A stretch of 40,709 nt of DNA, from the NCBI GenBank assembly GCA_902526865.1, contig CABZMK010000012.1, positions 1 through 40,709 on the forward strand, written 5' to 3'. The notes under the pieces are model-generated. The model worked only from the letters and a program-made list of their open reading frames with translations, was not told the origin of the DNA and did not search any database. A program made the position numbers and the translations under genes. Positions 17,413-25,916 of the stretch are shown one piece after another. This DNA comes from an uncultured Alphaproteobacteria bacterium. Its GTDB lineage: Bacteria; Pseudomonadota; Alphaproteobacteria; Methylaequorales; Methylaequoraceae. Position 1 is the first letter of the stretch; each line of letters starts with the position of its first letter.

Positions 17413-19350
17413 CTAATTTGCACCTTTCATGCTTAAAACCTCCTCCATTTTTTCTGACATTTCGGATTTTCCTGTTCTACTGTCACCTACTGTGGCAACG
17501 GTGATACTTATTTCATCGACTTTTTCTCTTAGTTTTTCAACTTTATCAATTGCTGTTGTTTTTATGAGATTAATCATATCTTTAGCAGCTCTTTCGGGCC
17601 CCTCGTGCTCTACTAACTCTCTGTTGTTAAAACCACATTCAATTAGTCTTTTGTCAGTATTTTTTGCATAAACACCAGCCATAAGCATGCTATGCGCTAC
17701 TCCAATTTTCATTTTCCCAGATTCAACCCTTTGTTTTATAATAAAGAAAAACTTCTTCTCAATATCTGAGAATTTTTTTGATAAATCAACATGTTCCGGT
17801 AAGTCTGCCCAGTTTTCGTCTTTCAATAATGGAAATGGGTTAGCCCAATAGCTAATTTCAATTTTTCCTCTATGGGTTTGTGTACTTCCTGCTGCAACCC
17901 TTGCTCCTTTTCTAAAATGTTCGAGGGCTTCTTCGACATTCATCTCAACGTCCATGCATGATTTTCCAGGCTCTATTAAATCATAATTATTTAAATAAAG
18001 TAATATATCTAACTCTGACCCATTTGAGACTTCAGTATAATCAGTAACTGGAACAATTTGTCGAGCATTAGTTCCAGCATGTTTATTATATCCTATTTCT
18101 CTACCTTCCATCTGCATTTTTGTATGTTCACTAAATCCATCCAAACATGCAAATGCTCCTGTTTCAGTACCAAAAAAATAAGGTACTCCTTCCTTAAAGT
18201 CTGATGAATTATTATCTGATTTATTAAATAATGAAGCTCTTCCCATATCATCTGCTTTAATAAAAGAATCTGAAATATAAGGCTCATTAGTTTTTGAATC
18301 AAATTTGACTAAATAACGCGTGCAACCGCAATGAAGTGGTAAATGATCATTTAGTATACATAAAACGTTGTGTAATGTTAAAATTGGTTTTTTTCCATAT
18401 CCAAAATACTTGCAGTCATCAATGTTTGGTATTAACCCCACCAAAAGGTTATTATCCTTGTCGTAATAATATCCCAAATCGTCCATTGTAGAATGCGGAC
18501 AACCAAAAATAAAGATACCATCTGGTTTTTTATTCACTAGTTTTCTTACCTTTGAAAATGGAAATAGATTTAAAAGACCGGGTTCCAACTCAATGCAACC
18601 CCTAGATTTGTGAATGTATGCAATTATGTTCCAACCACCAACGTCAAAAGGAATTGCTACGTAATCTTTTGGGTTAAATAATTTATCATTATAGGGATTT
18701 TTATTTAATGCAAAAAACGGAAATGCTCTTTTGTTTGCATGTGTAGTATAGTGAACACCTGTTCTCATATCAGCATGAGTAGTTAAAGGCACATTATTTA
18801 AATTTGTGTAAGATTTGGGTAGCTTGATATTATCCCCCGAAATCTCACCACATGTCACATTTGGGTGGCATTCAAGACCCTGACTTCTTCTCACACCAGT
18901 CCCCATGTCGACTTTAGAAAGAAAAATTCTCCTAGTTTCTAAAACTAGGTCATTTAATCCAGTCGCTCTTTTACTAATTCTATCTTTAATTGATTCAGCA
19001 CTCTCCTTGGAAGATAATATTTCATTATGTAGCTTAATAAGTCTTGTGTAAGACTTCTTTCTAAAGTGATGAAACAACCCTTCTAAAAATCCTATGTACT
19101 CTTTGTAAATTGAAAATTTCGTATCAGAAATATTTTCAGATTTAAAGATTTCAATAAATATATCTGGGAAGACTTTTTCAACAAAATCGCTCTTATGAAA
19201 GATTTCATCTTTTTGTTCGCTCTGTTCTCGACATTTTAATTCAGATAAAAACTTTCGTTTATAAATATCTAAGTATTTTTTAAATGTTTGACTTTTAAGA
19301 AGTTCTAAAGGAGTCTGACAACCATCTCTGATTTCTAAAATTTCACTCAT
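17413..19350 (-). CDS. PEP carboxykinase-like / DUF4914-like protein, function unknown
   Basis: A 645-aa protein with a helical N-terminal third and a large conserved region: PFDVGGWNIIAYIHKSRGCIELEPGLL, DGIFIFGCPHSTMDDLGYYY, PNIDDCKYFGYGKKPILTLHN and HLPLHCG. A later segment (FRKGARVAAGSTQTHRGKIEI then SYWANPFP) resembles the PEPCK stretch around 'GxxAKVAGTExGVTEPxxTFSxCFGxPF'. This supports the PEPCK-like superfamily, probably Pfam DUF4914, although I name the family from memory. A Walker A motif (VATVGDSRTGKSEMSEK) sits only about 20 residues from the C-terminus with no room for the rest of a P-loop domain after it. The gene may be truncated, or the fold permuted so that earlier segments supply Walker B. 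It lies upstream of the TerB-like gene on the same strand. Confidence 0.6.
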   Translation of the reverse strand: MSEILEIRDGCQTPLELLKSQTFKKYLDIYKRKFLSELKCREQSEQKDEIFHKSDFVEKVFPDIFIEIFKSENISDTKFSIYKEYIGFLEGLFHHFRKKSYTRLIKLHNEILSSKESAESIKDRISKRATGLNDLVLETRRIFLSKVDMGTGVRRSQGLECHPNVTCGEISGDNIKLPKSYTNLNNVPLTTHADMRTGVHYTTHANKRAFPFFALNKNPYNDKLFNPKDYVAIPFDVGGWNIIAYIHKSRGCIELEPGLLNLFPFSKVRKLVNKKPDGIFIFGCPHSTMDDLGYYYDKDNNLLVGLIPNIDDCKYFGYGKKPILTLHNVLCILNDHLPLHCGCTRYLVKFDSKTNEPYISDSFIKADDMGRASLFNKSDNNSSDFKEGVPYFFGTETGAFACLDGFSEHTKMQMEGREIGYNKHAGTNARQIVPVTDYTEVSNGSELDILLYLNNYDLIEPGKSCMDVEMNVEEALEHFRKGARVAAGSTQTHRGKIEISYWANPFPLLKDENWADLPEHVDLSKKFSDIEKKFFFIIKQRVESGKMKIGVAHSMLMAGVYAKNTDKRLIECGFNNRELVEHEGPERAAKDMINLIKTTAIDKVEKLREKVDEISITVATVGDSRTGKSEMSEKMEEVLSMKGAN

Positions 19351-19413
19351 AAGTCTATTAATCTCAAGTTTTTTATATGAAATTTTATTTACAAATTCAA
19401 GAAATAATTAATT

Positions 19414-19432
19414 GATGTTGATTATCATTTAA
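19414..19432 (-). promoter_or_regulatory. Possible Fur-type operator upstream of the PEPCK-like gene
   Basis: On the minus strand the bases TGATAATCA (19427-19419) equal the centre of the classical Fur consensus, and about 14 of 19 positions of the full consensus match. It lies about 65-80 bases before the ATG at 19350. In DNA this AT-rich a match of this quality could arise by chance. Confidence 0.3.
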
Positions 19433-19442
19433 AAAAAAAAAA

Positions 19443-19898
19443 TTAAAAATATCTTCTTAAAAGATTATCAATTGATTTAAAGTTATTTTCTTCAATTATT
19501 AAGTTACACTTATTTATTATTTCAGTATCGAAAACGGTAATTTCAAATTCAGAATTTATAATTTTTTCATTTACATTTGAGTCATAACATATCGGATTTA
19601 TGTTTGATAATTTGGGTAGAGATTTACTGTTAAAAACAATAGGTGATAAATTTTTAATATTATTAGGAATCAATCCAAAAGGAGACAAAAACCCAGCTTG
19701 ATATAACTTTTCTCCAAAAATGGTTATTGAACTAGTTATTGCCAAAGTATTAAAATTAGTTAATGATTTATTGGCATTCATTTTAAAAGATTGGTTATTA
19801 TTGTTGAAAATAAGATTTTGCTCAAAAGAAGTTGATGTTGCAGAGCCTTGACTTTCAAATACAAAAAATAAAGTTAAAAGTTTAAATATAAACTTCAT
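19443..19898 (-). CDS. Secreted protein of unknown function (151 aa)
   Basis: MKFIFKLLTLFFVFESQGSA is a convincing signal peptide with a small-residue cleavage region. The mature part is Asn/Ser-rich, with no membrane helix, and contains two cysteines (INPICYDS and INKCNLII) that could form a disulfide. Segments such as SFKMNANKSLTNFNTLAI and EFEITVFDTEIINKCNLII look like beta strands. I do not recognise a family. It sits upstream of the PEPCK-like gene on the same strand with a 92-bp gap and is divergent from the glutamine amidotransferase gene. The low-complexity Asn stretches make it a poorly conserved, perhaps lineage-specific protein. Confidence 0.6.
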   Translation of the reverse strand: MKFIFKLLTLFFVFESQGSATSTSFEQNLIFNNNNQSFKMNANKSLTNFNTLAITSSITIFGEKLYQAGFLSPFGLIPNNIKNLSPIVFNSKSLPKLSNINPICYDSNVNEKIINSEFEITVFDTEIINKCNLIIEENNFKSIDNLLRRYF

Positions 19899-19967
19899 TA
19901 CAAAATAATATTACAGAAAGTTTTATAATCAATCGGAATAACTTTTTTTGTAATATAATAATTTAAA

Positions 19968-20696
19968 ATGAAGAAAGTAATTGTTTTTCAACATGTTCAT
20001 AATGAAGATTTAGAAAAAATTGAACAATATTTATTAAAAAAAAATTTAGTTATTGAAAAAATTAGACTTTTTGAGAATGCAGATATCCCGAAAAATTTAG
20101 GGCAATTTTCTTTAATGATTTCTTTAGGTGGACCAATGGATACCTGGATGGTAGAAAAATACCCTTGGATCATAAAAGAAAAAAATGCCATCAAAGAATT
20201 TGTAACTAATTTAGAAAAACCTTTTATAGGTATTTGTCTTGGTTGCCAATTGTTGGGAGAAGTCCTAGGTGGAAAAATCCAAAAATCAGAATTTAGTGAA
20301 ATCGGGTTATTTGACTTAAATGCAAAAGAAATAATATACAACGATAAAAATTTAAATTTTTTTCCCAAAAAAGCATTGGTCTTTCAATGGCATAGTTACG
20401 AAGTATGTTCTTTAAGAAATTCAAATATTCAAAACCTTGCCACTTCAAATATCACTGAAAATCAATTATTCAGATACAAGAGTCATGCATATGGATTACA
20501 ATTTCACTTTGAGTTAGATCTTGAAACCATAGAAAAATGGCTTAGAGAGGAAACTTTTAAAATAACTTTAGAAAAAATATTTGGACCCAATCCTTTGAAA
20601 GTTATAAAAAAAAAATATGCAAATGAATTTCGTAAAATGAATCTTCTTTGTGAAAAATTTATTTTAAACTTAATAAAAAGTTTTAATATTAATTAG
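19968..20696 (+). CDS. Class I glutamine amidotransferase domain protein (GMP-synthase-like)
   Basis: A stand-alone GATase of 242 aa. The nucleophile is Cys90 in GICLGCQ; the His and Glu of the triad are His180 and Glu182 in LQFHFEL. SLGGPMDTW (residues 52-60) is the oxyanion-side loop typical of the GMP-synthase-like group (COG0518). It would release ammonia from glutamine for a partner synthase or act as a hydrolase on gamma-glutamyl compounds; the acceptor domain is not present. It ends three bases before nth, so the two are co-transcribed, but I see no functional link. Confidence 0.88.
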   Translation: MKKVIVFQHVHNEDLEKIEQYLLKKNLVIEKIRLFENADIPKNLGQFSLMISLGGPMDTWMVEKYPWIIKEKNAIKEFVTNLEKPFIGICLGCQLLGEVLGGKIQKSEFSEIGLFDLNAKEIIYNDKNLNFFPKKALVFQWHSYEVCSLRNSNIQNLATSNITENQLFRYKSHAYGLQFHFELDLETIEKWLREETFKITLEKIFGPNPLKVIKKKYANEFRKMNLLCEKFILNLIKSFNIN

Positions 20697-20699
20697 ATA

Positions 20700-21350
20700 A
20701 TGAATAAAAAACAAAGAGTAGAATTCATAACACAGACTTTAGATTCACTTTACCCAAAAACTCCTGTTCCTCTTAACCACAGAAATAAATTTCAATTATT
20801 AATTGCTGTTTTATTAAGTGCGCAATGCACAGATGAAAGAGTTAATAAAATTACTCCGGAATTATTTAAAAAGGCAAATAATGCTTTTAGTATGGCAAAA
20901 TTAAATACCGATTTGATTTATAATATTATCAGACCTTGCGGATTAGCTCCCAAAAAATCAAAGGCCATATCAGAGTTATCAAAGCTACTTGTAAAAAATT
21001 TTCAAGGAAAAGTTCCAGAAAACATTGACGAATTAGAAAAACTTCCAGGCGTGGGGCATAAAACTGCAAGTGTTGTAATTTCTCAAGGATTTGGGCATCC
21101 AGCATTTCCAGTCGACACTCACATACACAGATTAGCACAAAGATGGGGGCTTACAAATGGAAGAAGTGTTTTTCAAACGGAAAAAGATCTAAAGAGGCTT
21201 TTTCCTAAAAATAACTGGAACAAACTACATCTCCAAATAATATTTTATGGAAGAGAGCACTGCACGGCTAGAGGTTGTAAAGGTCTGTTTTGTCAGATCT
21301 GTAAAACGTGTTTTCCAAAAAGAATAAGACCTTTTAAAAATAAAAAATAG
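20700..21350 (+). CDS. nth: Endonuclease III (DNA glycosylase/AP lyase)
   Basis: Removes oxidised pyrimidines and cuts the abasic site. The 216-aa protein has the helix-hairpin-helix LPGVGHKTASVV with catalytic Lys121 and the catalytic Asp139 in PVDTHIHRLAQRWG. The C-terminal iron-sulfur loop is unusual: cysteines are at 188, 193, 198, 201 and 204, so the spacing is C-x9-C-x2-C-x2-C (plus Cys193) rather than the classic C-x6-C-x2-C-x5-C. A cluster is still likely, with different ligands. It is the second gene after the amidotransferase and ends exactly one base before the stop of coq7 on the other strand. Confidence 0.95.
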   Translation: MNKKQRVEFITQTLDSLYPKTPVPLNHRNKFQLLIAVLLSAQCTDERVNKITPELFKKANNAFSMAKLNTDLIYNIIRPCGLAPKKSKAISELSKLLVKNFQGKVPENIDELEKLPGVGHKTASVVISQGFGHPAFPVDTHIHRLAQRWGLTNGRSVFQTEKDLKRLFPKNNWNKLHLQIIFYGREHCTARGCKGLFCQICKTCFPKRIRPFKNKK

Positions 21351-21872
21351 TTAAATTTTTTTTGAAAGTTTTACAGCAAATGATGATCCCGAATTTATTA
21401 TACTTCCCCAAAGAACTTGTAATGTAGAAAATTTTTTGGCAGAAAACCTTGCTTCATTTTTATGAGAAACTTCGTCATCTTTTAATTTCTTTATAAATCT
21501 TTTTATACGTGTGTACTTTTTTATTGAACCTAAAGATTTAATTTGCTGCTCGTAATGTTTCTCAACAAAACTTTCAACATAAAATATAGTAGCAAATATA
21601 AAATTTTTACCAAAAAGAGACGGTATAAAACCTGTCAAAAATCCTGCTATCTTCCATAGAGGAATTAATTTACTTCTGTATTTTTTTTCAAGGATATCTT
21701 CGATCATTCTTAAATGTTCAGATTCTGTTTTTAGATGATTTTTAGAAAAATCCAAAACTTCACTGTCTCGAGAAACCATTAGGATTGCTTTATATATAAA
21801 AACCGCACCTGTTTCACCAGCATGATTTGTTCTGAAAGATGATATTAAAAAATCTGGTATAGTCAATTTCAT
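21351..21872 (-). CDS. coq7: Demethoxyubiquinone hydroxylase, COQ7 family
   Basis: Di-iron monooxygenase of aerobic ubiquinone synthesis, acting on 2-octaprenyl-3-methyl-6-methoxy-benzoquinol type intermediates at the inner membrane. The 173-aa protein begins FRTNHAGETGAVFIYKAI (Glu20). Further iron ligands are Glu50 and His53 in TESEH, Glu100 or Glu104 in VESFVEKHYEQQ, and Glu134 and His137 in DDEVSH. This ExxH pattern repeated twice is diagnostic. The middle hydrophobic stretch IAGFLTGFIPSLFG is the membrane-dipping part. It converges on nth without a single spacer base, so no terminator separates them. Confidence 0.95.
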   Translation of the reverse strand: MKLTIPDFLISSFRTNHAGETGAVFIYKAILMVSRDSEVLDFSKNHLKTESEHLRMIEDILEKKYRSKLIPLWKIAGFLTGFIPSLFGKNFIFATIFYVESFVEKHYEQQIKSLGSIKKYTRIKRFIKKLKDDEVSHKNEARFSAKKFSTLQVLWGSIINSGSSFAVKLSKKI

Positions 21873-22022
21873 TGTAAAAATTTACACTTGTTATTATCTC
21901 ATTTTTGTTCTTTAAATTTATTATCAACACTTTTTTGTATAAAAAAGTTATGGAATTGCAAATACTCTTTAAGTTTGATACAAGATCACATTAGAATTTA
22001 ATTAATACATATTGGAGAATAT

Positions 22023-22538
22023 ATGAAGATATCTGAGAGACCAGAATTTAAAAGTAAAAAACCACCAATTACATTTTTTGAAAATGATAGGGTTATCGAT
22101 GCTGTAAAAGCTATGACAAAAGATAATTTTGGGTCTGTTGTAATAACAGATAAGCAAAGCAAAGTTAGGGGCATTGTTACTGAAAGAGACCTTATGAAAA
22201 AACTTTTATTCAAATCTATGAATCCCAAAACAACAAAACTCAAAGATATAATGACTTCCCCTGTAAAAGTTGCCGACAAAGACGATGAAATGGTAATATG
22301 GTTAAGACAAATGTCCAACGAGAGATTTAGACATGTACCTGTTGTCGATAAATCTGGCAAACTTATTAATATCATGTCTCAAGGTGACTTTGTTTCTTAT
22401 TCTTGGCCAAATTTAATGTATCAGGTAAAAGAAATGACAAAAGAAAACTACTTTAAGGCAAATCAAGTGGTTCTCATTATTTTAAGTCTTCTGGTTTATA
22501 CTTTAATAACCACAGTTCTTGCCATTAAATTGGTATAA
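22023..22538 (+). CDS. CBS-domain pair protein with C-terminal membrane anchor
   Basis: The 171-aa protein starts at ATG 22023, preceded by GGAG. It contains two CBS motifs: ENDRVIDAVKAMTKDNFGSVVITDKQSKVRGIVTERDL and, after DIMTSPV, KDDEMVIWLRQMSNERFRHVPVVDKSGKLINIMSQGDF. Such pairs bind adenine nucleotides and signal energy state. A single hydrophobic helix ends the protein (QVVLIILSLLVYTLITTVLAI), so the CBS pair is tethered to the inner membrane. No effector domain is attached; it probably acts on a neighbour or partner. An 11-bp hairpin immediately follows the stop. Confidence 0.88.
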   Translation: MKISERPEFKSKKPPITFFENDRVIDAVKAMTKDNFGSVVITDKQSKVRGIVTERDLMKKLLFKSMNPKTTKLKDIMTSPVKVADKDDEMVIWLRQMSNERFRHVPVVDKSGKLINIMSQGDFVSYSWPNLMYQVKEMTKENYFKANQVVLIILSLLVYTLITTVLAIKLV

Positions 22539-22540
22539 TA

Positions 22541-22579
22541 AATAAACACTTACAATCAGATAAAGTTAAAGTGTTTATT
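22541..22579 (+). promoter_or_regulatory. 11-bp hairpin that encloses the GTG start of the next gene
   Basis: AATAAACACTT (22541-22551) is perfectly complementary to AAGTGTTTATT (22569-22579), with a 17-nt loop. The right arm contains the GTG start codon (22571) of the following gene, and the left arm starts two bases after the CBS-gene stop. In mRNA this hairpin would hide the start codon and could couple its translation to ribosomes finishing the CBS gene. There is no T tract, so termination is unlikely. Confidence 0.5.
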
Positions 22580-22849
22580 AGAATAGTTAATATTAGGTTT
22601 TCTTCAAAAATTGAAGCAGACGCCATGAATGCATTAGCTAAACATGAGTTAATCAATGTTTTACAAGGAATAATTTCTATAGAAGTTATTCGCATAACAG
22701 AACTTCACAGTGTAGTCATTAATAAATTTGACTCCAAGGAATCAGCAGAAAAGTCAAAAGAACTAGTAATAAATAAATTGAAATCTAATTCTAATATAAA
22801 GGTTGAAATTTTTGAGGGTAATAGATCTTTTATCATTGAAAAATCATAA
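22571..22849 (+). CDS. Small ferredoxin-fold (ABM-like alpha/beta-barrel) protein
   Basis: The 92-aa protein starts with GTG at 22571. The layout is strand (FIRIVNIRF), helix (SSKIEADAMNALAKHEL), strands (GIISIEVIRI, HSVVINKFD), helix (SKESAEKSKELVINKLK) and strands (KVEIFEGNRSFII). This matches the dimeric alpha/beta-barrel fold of antibiotic-biosynthesis-monooxygenase-like proteins, whose functions vary widely. No catalytic residue can be assigned. It follows the CBS gene by 32 bp, and its start codon lies in the right arm of a strong hairpin. Confidence 0.65.
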   Translation: MFIRIVNIRFSSKIEADAMNALAKHELINVLQGIISIEVIRITELHSVVINKFDSKESAEKSKELVINKLKSNSNIKVEIFEGNRSFIIEKS

Positions 22850-22914
22850 AAGAGGATCCAAACTTATCTTAAGGAGTAGATTAAAACTAAGTAACCAGAA
22901 ATGGTTTTTATTGA

Positions 22915-23826
22915 ATGATAGCTATTAAAATTAAAAATTTACATAAGTCTTATGAAAATGGATTAAAGGCTTTAAAGAAAATAAATTTATCTGTCAAACG
23001 CGGTGAGATTTTTGCTTTATTAGGCCCAAATGGAGCTGGAAAATCTACATTAATAAACATTATTTGTGGTATTTCAAAAAAAACTAGTGGCCAGGTTACT
23101 ATATTTGGAAAAGACAATATTCTTGATTACAAATTCACAAGATCTAAAATTGGATTAGTTCCACAGGAGATAGCAACTGATTCGTTCGAAAAAGTCATAA
23201 ATACGCTAAAATTCAGCAGGGGGTTATTTAATAAAAGTCCATCTGAGAAATATTTAAATTTTATTCTAAAAAGTTTGAATTTAGTTTCAAAGAAAAACAA
23301 TCAAATTAGAACTCTCTCTGGTGGGATGAAAAGAAGAGTTATGATCGCAAAAGCATTATCGCATGAACCAAAAATTCTTTTTTTAGACGAACCGACAGCA
23401 GGAGTCGATGTTAATCTAAGAAAAACTCTTTGGAATTTTTTAAATAGATTAAAAAAAAATGGGGTAACCATATTTCTTACAACACATTATATTGAAGAGG
23501 CTGAGAATATTGCAGATAGAATTGGTATAATTAACAATGGAGAAATTATAATTACTGAAGACAAAAAAAAATTGATTGAGAAACTAGGTGAAAAAAAAAT
23601 AATTATTACAACAAATAGCTCACACAATAATATTGATAACATTATCAAAAAATATCATCTAAAGAAAAATAAAAATAAACTAAGTTATATTTATAATTCA
23701 AAAAAAGATGCTGACCTTTCAGCTAGCTTGTTATCTGACTTAGTAAAATCGTCAATTAAAATTGATGATATTGAGATTGAAAAAAGTAACTTGGAAGAGA
23801 TATTTTTAAATATGGTGGAAAAATGA
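22915..23826 (+). CDS. ABC transporter ATP-binding protein (ABC-2 type)
   Basis: The 303-aa ATPase has Walker [10 protein letters not shown] (37-45), the signature LSGGMKRR and Walker [13 protein letters not shown], followed by the switch histidine in [11 protein letters not shown]. The C-terminal 80 residues are the short extension typical of ABC-2/drug or polysaccharide exporters (CcmA/YadG-like). Its stop overlaps the permease start by four bases (ATGA), forming one transporter. The substrate is unknown. A short AACCA-GAAA-TGGTT hairpin with a few T bases lies just before the ATG. Confidence 0.95.
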   Translation: MIAIKIKNLHKSYENGLKALKKINLSVKRGEIFALLGPNGAGKSTLINIICGISKKTSGQVTIFGKDNILDYKFTRSKIGLVPQEIATDSFEKVINTLKFSRGLFNKSPSEKYLNFILKSLNLVSKKNNQIRTLSGGMKRRVMIAKALSHEPKILFLDEPTAGVDVNLRKTLWNFLNRLKKNGVTIFLTTHYIEEAENIADRIGIINNGEIIITEDKKKLIEKLGEKKIIITTNSSHNNIDNIIKKYHLKKNKNKLSYIYNSKKDADLSASLLSDLVKSSIKIDDIEIEKSNLEEIFLNMVEK

Positions 23827-24584
23827 ATTTGAGAGGAATTTTAGCGATATACCAATTTGAAATGTCAAGAATGTTTAGAACGGTTTCTCAAAGTATAGCA
23901 TCACCTGTTCTTTCAACTGCTTTATACTTTATTGTTTTTGGTTCTGCCATTGGGTCAAGAATAGAGAATATTGAAGGAGTGAGTTACATGTCTTTTCTTA
24001 TTCCTGGATTAATAATGTTAACAATTTTAAATCAAAGTGTTTCAAACGCGTCATTTGGAATTTACTTCCCAAAATTTAGTGGGACTATTTATGAAATTTT
24101 ATCTGCTCCAATTTCACCAATTGAGATAACATTTGGTTACGTATTAGCAGCAGCAAGCAAATCAGTATTAATAGGACTGATTATTTTAATAACCTCCGCC
24201 TTTTTTATAGAAATTACAATTTTACATCCGTTTTGGATGTTATTATTTCTGATTCTGATGAGCTTAACTTTTAGCTTATTTGGTTTTATAATTGGAATAT
24301 GGGCAAACGACTTCCAAAAAATACAATTAATTCCATCATTCATTTTGACACCGTTAACTTTTCTTGGTGGAAGTTTTTATTCGATAGGTATGCTACCTGA
24401 ATTTTGGCAGAAAATTTCTTACATTAACCCAATTGTATACTTAATAAGTTCTTTTAGATGGAGTTTTTATGGTAACTCTGATGTAAATGTTGTTATTGCA
24501 ATCATAGCTACTTTATTTTTTCTGGCGATATGTATAGGTTTTGTCTCTTGGATTTTTAAAACTGGCTACAAAATTAAAACATAA
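23823..24584 (+). CDS. ABC-2 type transporter permease
   Basis: The 253-aa inner-membrane protein has about six transmembrane helices, beginning after an N-terminal coupling segment ([22 protein letters not shown]). The conserved ABC-2 segments are visible: [35 protein letters not shown] and [36 protein letters not shown], a typical YadH-like ending. It partners with the ATPase upstream, with which it overlaps by four bases, and forms an exporter of unknown substrate. Confidence 0.93.
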   Translation: MNLRGILAIYQFEMSRMFRTVSQSIASPVLSTALYFIVFGSAIGSRIENIEGVSYMSFLIPGLIMLTILNQSVSNASFGIYFPKFSGTIYEILSAPISPIEITFGYVLAAASKSVLIGLIILITSAFFIEITILHPFWMLLFLILMSLTFSLFGFIIGIWANDFQKIQLIPSFILTPLTFLGGSFYSIGMLPEFWQKISYINPIVYLISSFRWSFYGNSDVNVVIAIIATLFFLAICIGFVSWIFKTGYKIKT

Positions 24585-24636
24585 CAAAATAGTAAAAACA
24601 TAAATTCTTAAAATTTTTTATTTTTAATTATTTTAG

Positions 24637-24686
24637 AATGATTCTCATTTAGATTGTTGAACTCTTTTCAAAAAAGAGTATATATT
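24637..24686 (+). promoter_or_regulatory. Fur/Mur-like operator and promoter of the metal exporter gene
   Basis: AATGATTCTCATT (24637-24649) is an inverted repeat (AATGA-TTC-TCATT) of the kind seen in Fur boxes. Eight bases downstream a TTGAAC (24657-24662) and a TATATT (24681-24686), 18 bases apart, form a plausible sigma-70 promoter whose transcript would start just before the ATG at 24697. The spacer contains ACTCTTTT-CAA-AAAAGAGT (24661-24679), a further inverted repeat. Metal-responsive control is an inference from the box and the downstream gene. Confidence 0.5.
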
Positions 24687-24696
24687 AATATCAACC

Positions 24697-25860
24697 ATGA
24701 ATGCAATCTTATCAGTAATCAGAAATAATAAAGCCATATTCGTTGCGAATGACGGTCGTTTGTTGAAAAAATGTCTGCTTGGTTTCTTAATTCTTTCATT
24801 TGCTTTTCAATCAAACAACTTAGGAGATATTGTCAGAAATGTTTTAGTTGAAGCTTATTTACAAGTTTCTGTTTTTGTTGGTTTCACATTATTTATATTT
24901 ATTGGACTTGATTCGTTAACAAAATTCAATGTTGAAAATTTCTTAAATAAAACCAAAACCTTTCATATTCCGATTGCTACAGTTCTAGGAGCTCTACCGG
25001 GTTGTGGAGGAGCTATAATTGTAGTAACACAATTTATTCAAGGAAGAATAAGCTTTGGTGCATTAGTAGCAGTACTAACTGCAACAATGGGTGATGCAGC
25101 TTTTCTTCTTCTTTCAAAAGAACCATCTACAGGAATTCTTGTTTTTGTAATAACATGTGTAACCGGAATAGTAACAGGCTATTTTGTAGATTTCTTACAC
25201 AATCACAAATTTCAGGAACTCCAAGAAAATTTCAAGATAGAATTTGAAAAAATTGGTAAAACATTTGTTTCAAGATTTAATATTTTTTGGGTTGTTATTT
25301 TTATTCCAGGTTTTTGTGTAGGTTTACTTACTGCCTTTAGAGTCAATTTAGATAATTATTTTCTTATTTCTAATTTCAATCTTGTAGAATCAATAGGTTC
25401 AATTGGTGCTATTATTTCAATTTTTATGTGGACATTAAATCCACTTAGTGATTTCCAATGTTCAACAGAAAAAACAAGAAATTTGCTATCTAGAGTTATA
25501 GATACAACAAATTTTGTTACTACTTGGGTCGTATGTGGTTTTCTTTTTTTTGAATTATTACTTTATTTTAGTGAAATAGATTTAATGTCATTTTTTAATA
25601 TTTGGAGTGCTTTTGTTCCATTAATTGCAATTTTATTTGGTTTTATACCTGGCTGTGGACCACAAATAGTTGTTACAACTTATTACCTCAATGGATATAT
25701 ACCATTATCTGCTGAACTTGGGAATGCAATTTCAAACGACGGTGATGCACTTTTTCCAGCTATTGCCTTAGCACCAAAATCAGCGATTTTAGCCACTCTA
25801 TATAGTGGTATTCCGGCATTAATCGTGGCTTACAGCTATATGTTATTATTTGAAATATAA
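24697..25860 (+). CDS. Putative 10-TM heavy-metal/manganese exporter (PF11449-like)
   Basis: The 387-aa integral membrane protein has about ten helices in two related halves. Each half carries a signature loop: ALPGCGGAIIVVTQFIQGRISFGALVAVLTATMGDAAFLL in the first and FIPGCGPQIVVTTYYLNGYI...ELGNAISNDGDALFPAIALAPKSA in the second. The paired PGCG and GD(A)-containing segments suggest a metal site at the centre of a pseudo-symmetric transporter. This matches the putative 10TM heavy-metal exporter family (annotated as putative manganese transporter). A Fur/Mur-like box before the promoter supports control by iron or manganese. Direction of transport is not proven. Confidence 0.8.
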   Translation: MNAILSVIRNNKAIFVANDGRLLKKCLLGFLILSFAFQSNNLGDIVRNVLVEAYLQVSVFVGFTLFIFIGLDSLTKFNVENFLNKTKTFHIPIATVLGALPGCGGAIIVVTQFIQGRISFGALVAVLTATMGDAAFLLLSKEPSTGILVFVITCVTGIVTGYFVDFLHNHKFQELQENFKIEFEKIGKTFVSRFNIFWVVIFIPGFCVGLLTAFRVNLDNYFLISNFNLVESIGSIGAIISIFMWTLNPLSDFQCSTEKTRNLLSRVIDTTNFVTTWVVCGFLFFELLLYFSEIDLMSFFNIWSAFVPLIAILFGFIPGCGPQIVVTTYYLNGYIPLSAELGNAISNDGDALFPAIALAPKSAILATLYSGIPALIVAYSYMLLFEI

Positions 25861-25916
25861 TTAAAAAGTATTAAAAACTTTATAGATATTATTTTAGATT
25901 TAATCTTTGTTGAAAT

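Noticed and set aside
22893..22911. AACCA-GAAA-TGGTT hairpin with T bases before the ABC ATPase gene as a terminator
   Set aside because: Only five base pairs and a short T run; too weak to call.
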